A DNA stretch of 64,000 nucleotides from Salinarimonas sp046292825 (GTDB lineage: Bacteria; Pseudomonadota; Alphaproteobacteria; Rhizobiales; Beijerinckiaceae): positions 1 to 64,000 of the forward strand of contig NZ_JBKBQG010000024.1 of NCBI RefSeq assembly GCF_046292825.1, given 5' to 3'. The notes under the pieces were generated by a model, which was not told where the DNA came from, did not search any database, and saw nothing but the letters and a program-made list of their open reading frames with translations. Made by a program: the position numbers and the translations under genes. Each line of letters starts with the position of its first letter. Position 1 is the first letter of the stretch. Below are positions 6,192-14,383 of this stretch, piece by piece.

Positions 6192-8738
6192 TCAGAGCGG
6201 TTCCGCGCCCCAAATCTCGCGGGCATATTCCGCGATCGTGCGGTCGGAGGAGAACCAGCCGACGCGCGCGGTGTTGAGGATCGCCCGGCGCCGCCACACC
6301 GGCCGATCGCGCCAGACTTCGTCGACGTGGCGCTGGGCCTCGTAATAGGCGTCGAAATCGGGCGCCACCAGGAAGTGGTCGTGATGCGCGATCGCCTCCG
6401 TGATCGGGTGGAAGCGGGTCGGATCGTCGGGCGAGAAGGCTCCCGTCTCGATCTCGTAGAGCACGCGCGCGAGCCGCGCCGAGTGCTCGTCCCGCGACAG
6501 GCCGCCCTTCGCGCGCACGGCCGCGACCTCGTCGACGGTCAGGCCGAAGATGAAGATGTTCTCGTGCCCGACATGGTCGCGGATCTCGACATTCGCCCCG
6601 TCGAGCGTGCCGATCGTCAGCGCGCCGTTGAGCGCGAGCTTCATGTTGCCGGTGCCGGACGCCTCCATCCCCGCCGTCGAGATCTGCTCTGAGAGGTCGG
6701 CGGCCGGGATGATGGTCTCCGCGAGGCTGACATTGTAGTTCGGCAGGAAGACGACCTTCAGCCGGTCGCCGATGTCGGGATCGGTGTTGATCACCTTCGC
6801 CACGTCGTGGGCGAGCTTGATGATCAGCTTCGCCTGCGTGTAGCTCGCCGCCGCCTTGCCGGCGAAGACCTTCACGCGCGGCGCGACGAAGCGGTCCGGA
6901 TGGGCCTTGATCGCGTGGTAATGCGCCACGGCTTCCAGCACGTTCAGCAGCTGGCGCTTGTATTCGTGGATGCGCTTGATCTGCACGTCGAACATCGCGG
7001 TCGGGTCGACGCGCCAGCCGGTGCGCTCCTCGACGAGCCGGGCGAGCCGCTCCTTGTTGGCGAGCTTCACCGCCGCGAAGCGCTCCTGGAAGCCCGCATC
7101 GTCGGCATGCGCCTCGAGCCCGCGAAGCGCCTCGGGATCGTCGAGCACCCGCTCGCCGAGCGTCTCGACGAGGAGGCGGGTGAGACCCGGATTGCATTGC
7201 TGCAGCCAGCGCCGGAAGGTGATGCCGTTCGTCTTCGAGACGATGCGGTCGGGAAACAGCGTGTTCAGATCCCGGAACACCGTCTCGCGCATCAGGTCGG
7301 TGTGCAGCGCCGAGACGCCGTTGACCTTGTTCGCGCCGAGGAAGGCGAGGGTGCCCATGCGCACGCGCCGCCCGCCGGTCTCGTCGATGATGGAGGCGGT
7401 GCGGATGAGGTCGGTGTCCTGCGGATGGGCGCGGGCGATCGCCTCGAGGTGGTGCCAGTTGATCCGGTAGATGATCTCCATGTGGCGCGGCAGGAGCCGC
7501 TCCATGATCTGCACCGACCAGGTCTCGAGCGCCTCCGGCAGGAGGGTGTGGTTCGTGTAGTTGAGGGTGCGGCGGGTGATCTGCCAGGCCTCCTCGAAGC
7601 CCATCCGGTGCTCGTCGACGAGCAGCCGCATCAATTCCGCCACCGCGATCGCGGGATGGGTGTCGTTGAGCTGGATCGCCGCCTTCTCGCCGAGGCTCGC
7701 GAGCGAGCCGTGCTGCTGCACGTGGCGGCGCACGAGGTCCTGGAGCGAGGCCGAGGTGAAGAAGAACTCCTGGCGCAGCCGCAGCTCGTAGCCGGCGGGC
7801 GTCGCGTCGCTCGGATAGAGCACCCGCGAGATCGCCTCGACGCGCGCCCGGTGCGCCATGGCCCCGACATAGTCGCCGTGGTTGAACACCTCGAGCGCGA
7901 GCGGCTCCGGCGCCTTGGCGGACCACAGCCGCAGGGTGTTGACGTGCTTGCCGCGCCAGCCGACGATCGGGGTGTCGTAGGCGACCGCGATCACCTCCTC
8001 GGCGGGCGTCCAGACCCGGTGATTGGCGCCCGCGCCCTCCTGATCGTCCTCGACGCGCCCGCCGAAGCCGACGCGGTAGACCACCTCCGGCCGCTCGAAT
8101 TCCCACGGATTGCCGAAGGATAGCCAATCCTCGGGGATCTCGCGCTGCCAGCCGTCCGACACCGCCTGCCGGAACAGGCCGTAATCGTAGCGGATGCCGT
8201 AGCCGTAGGCGGGCAGCGAGAGCGTCGCGAGGCTCTCCATGAAGCAGGCGGCGAGGCGGCCGAGGCCGCCGTTCCCGAGCGCGGCGTCCGGCTCGACCTC
8301 GCGCAGGGCGTCGAGATCGACGCCGAGCGGCGACAGCGCCTCGCGCGCGGTCTCGGTCAGGCCGAGATTGCCGAGGGCGTCGAAGAGGAGCCGGCCGATC
8401 AGGAATTCGAGCGAGAGATAGTAGACGCGCTTCTTGCCCGAGGCATAGGTCCGCCGCGTCGAGTCGAGCCAGCGGTCGATCATCCCGTCGCGCAGCGCGA
8501 GAATGGTCGCGAGCAGCCAATCGTGGTCGGAGGCGCGGGAGGCGTCCTTGCCGACGGCGTAGACGAGCTTCGCGAGCACGGCCTCGCGGAAGACGGCCGG
8601 ATCGACCCCGCCCGGCTGCGAAAGGGGGGAGGGGGCGTGCGCCGTGCCCTCGCGTGCGGCGGTCTTGGCCGCGGCGCGACGCGGCTTCGCGTTCGCGGTG
8701 GGGTCCGCGGTGGTCGAGGGGTCGATCGAATCGTCCAC
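6192..8738 (-). CDS. glgP: Glycogen/starch/alpha-glucan phosphorylase
   Basis: Releases glucose-1-phosphate from alpha-1,4-glucans by phosphorolysis in the cytoplasm. The PLP-lysine region EASGTGNMKLALNG, followed by GALTIGTLDGANVE, is intact, as are the N-terminal stretches YYLSLEFLIGRLL and ALGNGGLGRLAACFMES. The GTG at 8738 (GAGG eight bases upstream) gives 848 aa, close to the family length. An in-frame TTG at 8873 would add 45 disordered residues, but it has no ribosome-binding site and coincides with a TTGACA box that looks like the -35 of its promoter. The gene stands alone: no other glg genes are nearby. Confidence 0.93.
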   Translation of the reverse strand: MDDSIDPSTTADPTANAKPRRAAAKTAAREGTAHAPSPLSQPGGVDPAVFREAVLAKLVYAVGKDASRASDHDWLLATILALRDGMIDRWLDSTRRTYASGKKRVYYLSLEFLIGRLLFDALGNLGLTETAREALSPLGVDLDALREVEPDAALGNGGLGRLAACFMESLATLSLPAYGYGIRYDYGLFRQAVSDGWQREIPEDWLSFGNPWEFERPEVVYRVGFGGRVEDDQEGAGANHRVWTPAEEVIAVAYDTPIVGWRGKHVNTLRLWSAKAPEPLALEVFNHGDYVGAMAHRARVEAISRVLYPSDATPAGYELRLRQEFFFTSASLQDLVRRHVQQHGSLASLGEKAAIQLNDTHPAIAVAELMRLLVDEHRMGFEEAWQITRRTLNYTNHTLLPEALETWSVQIMERLLPRHMEIIYRINWHHLEAIARAHPQDTDLIRTASIIDETGGRRVRMGTLAFLGANKVNGVSALHTDLMRETVFRDLNTLFPDRIVSKTNGITFRRWLQQCNPGLTRLLVETLGERVLDDPEALRGLEAHADDAGFQERFAAVKLANKERLARLVEERTGWRVDPTAMFDVQIKRIHEYKRQLLNVLEAVAHYHAIKAHPDRFVAPRVKVFAGKAAASYTQAKLIIKLAHDVAKVINTDPDIGDRLKVVFLPNYNVSLAETIIPAADLSEQISTAGMEASGTGNMKLALNGALTIGTLDGANVEIRDHVGHENIFIFGLTVDEVAAVRAKGGLSRDEHSARLARVLYEIETGAFSPDDPTRFHPITEAIAHHDHFLVAPDFDAYYEAQRHVDEVWRDRPVWRRRAILNTARVGWFSSDRTIAEYAREIWGAEPL

Positions 8739-8844
8739 GGGTGCGTCCTCGTCTCGGCGAGCGTTCGGTTCGGGCGATCGCGCCACGCTCGGCGGCGCGA
8801 CGGGGCGGCGCGATCCTGCGGCGTCCCCGTCGGGTGGGCGGGGA

Positions 8845-8873
8845 GTGGAACAGCCGCAGGCATCATTTGTCAA
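8845..8873 (-). promoter_or_regulatory. Candidate glgP promoter
   Basis: On the minus strand a perfect TTGACA (8873–8868) is followed after 17 bases by TTCCAC (8850–8845). The -35 match and spacing are good, the -10 is weak. It lies about 110 bp upstream of the proposed GTG start of glgP and supports that start over the TTG at 8873. Confidence 0.4.
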
Positions 8874-8960
8874 ACCGCGATCGTCGAACGCGCCGCATTC
8901 CGCAGCGGTGCCGCGCGCCGGCGCGGCGAATCGGCGCGCCGAAAATCAGCCTACCCACGA

Positions 8961-10205
8961 TCAGTCCGCCGCCCGCGCCGCCGCCAAAGCCTCGCGCAGG
9001 AGCGCCGCGCGGCTCGCGGGGTCCGCCGGGCAACCCGCCGCGAGCCAGGTCCGGCGCGCAGCCGCGAGACCGAGGCTGACGGCCGGACCCTTCGGCACGC
9101 CGGCCTTGACGAGGTCCGCCCCCCGCAGCGGCAGCGTCGGGACGCTCCCGGGATCGGCCTGGAACGCGGCGAGCGCCGCGCGCGCCTCGGGCTCCACGAC
9201 GGGGCGCGGCTCGCCCGACAGCGCGGCGAGCGCGTCGCCGACGGCGACGGGGGGATGATCGGCGACGAGCGCGCGGATCTCGCCTTCGCCGAGTGTCCCC
9301 GCCGCCCCGTGCAGGCGCTCGACGAGGGCGGCGAAGGCGAGGACGCGCTTCGTCTCCTCGTTCGAGAGCCGCAGCCGGTCGCGCAGCCGCTCGGCATCCT
9401 CGCGCACGCGCACGCAGAACGCCGCGAGCCGGGCGATCGGCGCGCGATCGGCGGCGATCGCGCGGTCGAGGCGCCCGCCTTCTCCGGCCGCGCCGATCAG
9501 GCCCTCCGCGATCCCGGTCTCGCCGAGGAGCCGCACGATCTCGCCCGCGCGCCGCGCCGCGACGAGCCGCAACATCTCCGCGCGCACCCGCTCGCGCGAG
9601 AGGATCGCGAGCCCCGCGCGCTCGCGGATCGCCGCGTCGAGGCCGGCGGCGTTGACCGGGCCTCGCGCGAAATCGGCGGTGAAGCGGAAGAAGCGCAGGA
9701 TGCGCAGGTAATCTTCGCGGATGCGCCGACGCGCGTCCCCGATGAAGCGCACGCGCCCCGCCGAAAGATCGTCGAGGCCGCCCGCGTAATCGTGGATCTC
9801 GCCGCGCGCATCGACCGAGAGCGCGTTCACGGTAAAATCGCGTCTGAGCGCGTCCGCGGCGAAATCGCGCCCGAAGCGCACCACCGCGCGCCGCCCGTCG
9901 GTCTCGACGTCCTCGCGCAGGCTCGTCACCTCGTAGGGCTCGCCCGCGACGACGATGGTCAGCGTGCCGTGCGCGAGCCCGGTCGGCACGACCTTGAAGC
10001 CCGCCGCCTCGGCACGGGCGCGTGTGACGTCCGGGGTCGCGGTCGTCGTCAGATCGACCTCGTGCACCGCGCGCCCCACGAGCGCATTGCGCACCGCCCC
10101 CCCGACGACGCGCGTCTCTTCCCCGTCCCCGTCGAGCGTCGCGAGGAGCCGCGCGACGCGCGCGTCGGCGAGGACGGCCTGGAGGCGGGAGAAGTCGAGG
10201 ATCAT
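8961..10205 (-). CDS. cca: CCA tRNA nucleotidyltransferase
   Basis: Adds or repairs the 3'-terminal CCA of tRNAs in the cytoplasm. The 414-aa product has the class II nucleotidyltransferase head: TRVVGGAVRNALVGR near residues 31–45 with the following DLTTTA metal-binding strand, and RRDFTVNAL near residue 120, then an arginine-rich neck (RIREDYLRILRFFRF). The C-terminal half is the alpha-helical body. Poly(A) polymerase belongs to the same superfamily; the length and context (next to DUF6111, a CoA pyrophosphatase and DUF1285, as in many Hyphomicrobiales) favour the CCA enzyme. The ATG start gives the family N-terminus. Confidence 0.93.
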   Translation of the reverse strand: MILDFSRLQAVLADARVARLLATLDGDGEETRVVGGAVRNALVGRAVHEVDLTTTATPDVTRARAEAAGFKVVPTGLAHGTLTIVVAGEPYEVTSLREDVETDGRRAVVRFGRDFAADALRRDFTVNALSVDARGEIHDYAGGLDDLSAGRVRFIGDARRRIREDYLRILRFFRFTADFARGPVNAAGLDAAIRERAGLAILSRERVRAEMLRLVAARRAGEIVRLLGETGIAEGLIGAAGEGGRLDRAIAADRAPIARLAAFCVRVREDAERLRDRLRLSNEETKRVLAFAALVERLHGAAGTLGEGEIRALVADHPPVAVGDALAALSGEPRPVVEPEARAALAAFQADPGSVPTLPLRGADLVKAGVPKGPAVSLGLAAARRTWLAAGCPADPASRAALLREALAAARAAD

Positions 10206-10232
10206 GGGGCGCGCCTCGCTGTGCGCGAGGCC

Positions 10233-10300
10233 GTCATCGCGGGCTGCGTCCGGCGCGTCGAGAGCATGGGTCCGGTATCGCCGACGGCGTCCGGGACGAC
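10233..10300 (+). repeat. Decayed family A fragment
   Basis: Begins GTCATCGCGGG and ends with ATGGGTCCGGTATCGCCGACGG followed by CGTCCGGGACGAC, a mutated version of the beta arm. The central modules and most of the alpha arm are missing. It lies 34 bp from the intact copy A2. Confidence 0.55.
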
Positions 10301-10333
10301 ACCCCTGAGGAGCTCGTGAATCTGTCTAACGCT

Positions 10334-10509
10334 GTCATCCCGGGCCGCGAAGCGGACCCGGGACCCATACGCTCCACGATCGTCCGAGCGCGCATGCCGC
10401 GCTCGCATCGCACCCCTCGAGCATCTACCTTTCGAGAAACGCAGCCTACAGGCTGCGACTGACATGTCGTGGATATGGGTCCCGGATCGCCTTCGGCGTC
10501 CGGGATGAC
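10334..10509 (+). repeat. Family A mosaic palindromic repeat, copy A2 (alpha–beta)
   Basis: Starts GTCATCCCGGGCCGCGAAGC (alpha arm) and ends with the beta arm GGATCGCCTTCGGCGTCCGG and GATGAC. The inner palindromes GCGCGCATGCCGCGC and CGCAGCCTACAGGCTGCG are present in the order expected for the alpha–beta orientation. Confidence 0.85.
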
Positions 10510-10647
10510 ACCTCCGAGAACGATTTTGAGACTTCGAGGGGAAGGACAGGGGCGGCGCCTCCTCCGAGCGACTTCGTGCGCGTATCGCGACGCACGACCC
10601 GTCCGCTTCAATGCCGGACCCTCTTCCTGCGCCCGTCATCCGCAGGC

Positions 10648-10905
10648 TCATTCGAATCGCGGCGGCACCACGCGGCCGCCTTCGAATTGCGGGGGGACGT
10701 AGGCGCCGGTGTCGCGGGGGGCGGCGATGCCGGTATAGAGGAGCGCGGCGACGACGCAGACGAGCCCGGCGATGGCGAGCGGCGGGATCGACTTCTCCCA
10801 GTGCTCGAAGGCGAGCGGGTTGCGCTGGCGGATGAGCAGATAGGCGAAGAAGATCGCGAAGGGCAGGAAGAAGAACAGGGCCTGTCCGAGCAGCGCGCGC
10901 GTCAT
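10648..10905 (-). CDS. DUF6111 family small membrane protein
   Basis: An 85-aa protein of unknown function with two predicted membrane helices, about residues 7–26 (LGQALFFFLPFAIFFAYLLI) and 43–63, and a short hydrophilic tail ending in two Pro-Phe-Glu-type repeats (PPQFEGG, PPRFE). Its ATG overlaps the stop of the CoA pyrophosphatase gene as ATGA, so the two are coupled. The same trio (DUF1285, NUDIX, DUF6111) next to cca recurs in Hyphomicrobiales, which is the basis for the family name. No function can be given. Confidence 0.8.
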   Translation of the reverse strand: MTRALLGQALFFFLPFAIFFAYLLIRQRNPLAFEHWEKSIPPLAIAGLVCVVAALLYTGIAAPRDTGAYVPPQFEGGRVVPPRFE

Positions 10906-11609
10906 GAATCCTCCGGTCGTCGGCTCGTGCGGGGGCCGTGCAGCCGCTCGTAGAGGTGCCGCAGGATCCCCGCCGTCACCCCCCACACATAATGCCGTCC
11001 GTGCGCGATGGCATAGTAGCGGCGCAGGCTTCCGTTCCAGGAGCGCACGTGCATCTCGTGGTTCGCCTCGTCCATCAGGAAGGCGAGGGGGATCTCGAAC
11101 GCCTCCGCCACCTCCGCGCGGTTGACGGCGAGCGCGAAGCCCTCCCGCACGAGCGCGACCACCGGCGTGACGAGATAGCCCGAGAACGAGAGATAGGTGT
11201 CGGAATAGCCGAGCGGCTCGACGAAGGCGGGGTCGAGGCCGATCTCCTCGCGCGCCTCGCGCAAGGCGGCGGCGAGCGTGTCCGCGTCCTGCGGGTCGAT
11301 GCGCCCGCCGGGAAACGAGATCTGCCCGGAATGGGCGCGCAGGTGCCCGGCGCGCTCGGTGAAGAGCATGGTGAGCCCGGCCTCGCGGCGCACGATGGGG
11401 ATCAGCACCGCGGCCGTCTTGGGGTCGCGCGAGGCCGGCGCGAGGCCGCGCCCGGTCTCGTCGAAGCGGGCGTTCAGGTCGTGGTCGCCGCGGGCGAGGG
11501 CGAGACCGGCGGGCGGGCTCGCGTGGAGGCGATCGCGGGCGAGCGCGCGGAAGGCCTCGGCCTCGTCGGCCGGGCGCGTCGCGAGCGCCTCAAGAGGCAT
11601 CGTCGGCAT
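10902..11609 (-). CDS. NUDIX hydrolase, CoA pyrophosphatase type
   Basis: Predicted to hydrolyse CoA or a related nucleotide diphosphate. The 235-aa product has both marks of the NudL/YeaB subfamily: the upstream signature FTERAGHLRAHSGQISFPGG and a Nudix box variant in which GRIDPQD is followed by ALREAREEIGL; the same register is found in E. coli YeaB. The start at 11609 overlaps the 3' end of the DUF1285 gene by 20 bases; a second ATG nine bases downstream is also possible. It is followed without a gap by DUF6111. True substrate not shown by sequence. Confidence 0.87.
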   Translation of the reverse strand: MPTMPLEALATRPADEAEAFRALARDRLHASPPAGLALARGDHDLNARFDETGRGLAPASRDPKTAAVLIPIVRREAGLTMLFTERAGHLRAHSGQISFPGGRIDPQDADTLAAALREAREEIGLDPAFVEPLGYSDTYLSFSGYLVTPVVALVREGFALAVNRAEVAEAFEIPLAFLMDEANHEMHVRSWNGSLRRYYAIAHGRHYVWGVTAGILRHLYERLHGPRTSRRPEDS

Positions 11610-12201
11610 CCGCCATCTCGAAGAACGCGCCGCCCGCCGCGACGCCGAGCACGCGCCGGCCGTCCACCTCCCGCTCCTCCGCGAGCGCGACGAGGTCGTA
11701 GGCGAGCGCGCGCGTCACGAGCGCCCACAGCCCGCCGCGGACGAGCACGTAGGGCTTCACGCCATCGTGATCGTCGCGCGCGAAGCGCAGCTTGTGGTCG
11801 GGAGAGAGCGCGACGACGTCGTCGACATTCGTCCGGAACGCGATCTGCCGGCCCTCTCCCTCCCCCTCGACCGCCATCTCGACGGCGAGGAAGGGCGCGT
11901 CGTCGACGCGGATGCCGACGCGCTCGACGGGGGTCACGAGCACGTGCCGCTCGGGATCCTTGCGCAGGACGGAGGCGAAGAGGCGCACGAGGGCGGGCCG
12001 GCCGATGGGCGTGCCCATGTAGTACCAGGTGCCGTCGGCGGCGATTCGCATGTCGATCTCGCCGCAATAATCCGGATTCCAGCGCTCGACGGGGGGAATC
12101 TTCCGCCCGCCTCCCGCTTGCGCGCCGACCAGGGCGGCGAGGCGGGAGAGGTCCGCGCCGGCGCCGTCCGATGCCGCTTTCGTGATCGTGGTCTCGCTCA
12201 T
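11590..12201 (-). CDS. DUF1285 domain-containing protein
   Basis: A 203-aa soluble protein of the DUF1285 family, recognisable by PPVERWNPDYCGEIDMRI near residue 37 and WYYMGTPIGRPALVRLFASV. The family has no established biochemical function; structures show a two-domain beta-rich fold. It is the first gene of the minus-strand group DUF1285–NUDIX–DUF6111, and its 3' end overlaps the NUDIX gene. Two start codons are close together (12210 and 12201); GGAG stands only three bases before the second, so the choice is uncertain. The divergent neighbour is moxR, with about 230 bp between them for both promoters. Confidence 0.82.
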   Translation of the reverse strand: MSETTITKAASDGAGADLSRLAALVGAQAGGGRKIPPVERWNPDYCGEIDMRIAADGTWYYMGTPIGRPALVRLFASVLRKDPERHVLVTPVERVGIRVDDAPFLAVEMAVEGEGEGRQIAFRTNVDDVVALSPDHKLRFARDDHDGVKPYVLVRGGLWALVTRALAYDLVALAEEREVDGRRVLGVAAGGAFFEMADADDAS

Positions 12202-12431
12202 CTTCTCCATTCTGCCCAAATGCGCTGCAAGAGAGCAACGGCAACGTCGCTCGCGCGCGCTCCGCATCCGTAACGAACGCCGACGACCTGCGACGCGTTG
12301 CCCCCCTGCGGCGGCTCGTCTCGCTTGCGCGCGGGGTGCGTTCGGCCCCACACTTGCTTCCCGGGGCATTCGGGACCGGGGCATTGGTCCGGTCTCGAGA
12401 CCGGCACGTTCATGCACGCGAAGGGTGCCAG

Positions 12432-13442
<1,011 letters not shown>

Positions 13443-13453
13443 AGGGAGAGCGG

Positions 13454-14383
13454 ATGGCGCGCGTCCACGTCCTCGAGCACGAGACCCGCTCTCCCGGCCG
13501 CGCCGAGGCGGATGCCGCGCTCGGTCTCGCCGGACGGCTGCCGCGCCTCGTGCTCGAGGCCCGCCGCGTCGCCGCGACCCTCGCCCACGGCATCCACGGC
13601 CGCCGCCGCGCCGGCCCCGGCGAGAGCTTCTGGCAGTTCCGCCCCTTCGTCCAGGGCGAGAGCGCGAGCCGGATCGACTGGCGCCGCTCGGCGCGCGACG
13701 ACCGGCTCTACGTCCGCGAGCGCGAATGGGAGGCGGCGCACGCGGTCCATCTGTGGATCGACCGCTCCGCCTCGATGGCCTACCGCTCCGATCTCGCCCA
13801 GGCCTCCAAGGTCGAGCGCGCGCTCGTGCTCGGCCTCGCGCTCGCCGATGCGCTCGTCGAGGGCGGCGAACGGGTCGGGCTGATGGGCCTCCTGCCGCCG
13901 CGCGCCTCGCGCCGCATCGTCGAGAGCTTCGCCGAGGCGCTCGCCGCCGATCGCGCGGGCATCGAGGAGGGGCTGCCGCCCGCGCGCCCGCTCGCGACGC
14001 AGGAGGAGGCGCTGATCGTCTCCGACTTCCTCACCCCCGTCGACGCGATCGCGCCGGCGATCGAGAGCCTCTCCGCGCGGGGCGCGCGCGGGCACCTCGT
14101 GATGATCGTCGATCCCGTCGAGGAGACCTTCCCCTTCTCCGGCCAGGCCGTGCTCGAGGACGTCGAGGGCGGCGGGCGGCTGCGGGTGGGCGACGCCGCG
14201 ACCTGGGGCGCGAGCTACCGGGCGCGGCTCGAGGCTCATCGCGGGGCGCTCTCCGATCTCGCGCGCCGCCGCGGCTGGACGCTGACCCTCCACCGCACCG
14301 ACCGGCCCGCGAGCGAGGTCGCGCTGCGGGTGATCACCCTGATCGGCGCCGCCCGCGACCGCTTCGCCACGGGAGCCGCCTGA
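13454..14383 (+). CDS. DUF58 domain-containing protein
   Basis: A 309-aa protein whose central part matches DUF58, the usual partner of MoxR ATPases: the block FWQFRPFVQGESASRIDWRR near residue 56 is followed by a vWA-like strand with DRSASM, a MIDAS-type DxSxS motif that probably binds a divalent metal. No membrane segment is evident. GGGAGAG lies just before the ATG. The stop overlaps the next start as TGATG, indicating coupled translation. By analogy with BatB/BatA-type systems it is expected to dock on MoxR; this is inferred from family and order. Confidence 0.9.
   Translation: MARVHVLEHETRSPGRAEADAALGLAGRLPRLVLEARRVAATLAHGIHGRRRAGPGESFWQFRPFVQGESASRIDWRRSARDDRLYVREREWEAAHAVHLWIDRSASMAYRSDLAQASKVERALVLGLALADALVEGGERVGLMGLLPPRASRRIVESFAEALAADRAGIEEGLPPARPLATQEEALIVSDFLTPVDAIAPAIESLSARGARGHLVMIVDPVEETFPFSGQAVLEDVEGGGRLRVGDAATWGASYRARLEAHRGALSDLARRRGWTLTLHRTDRPASEVALRVITLIGAARDRFATGAA

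Larger units (their letters stand above)
10206..10647. other. Gene-free gap with family A repeats
   Basis: No credible gene. The gap holds a decayed family A fragment (10233–10300) and the intact copy A2 (10334–10509). The remaining 138 bp before the DUF6111 stop codon show no recognised signal. Because cca and the DUF6111/NUDIX/DUF1285 genes run in the same direction, the cca promoter should lie here, upstream of 10205, but no clear promoter was identified. Confidence 0.6.
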
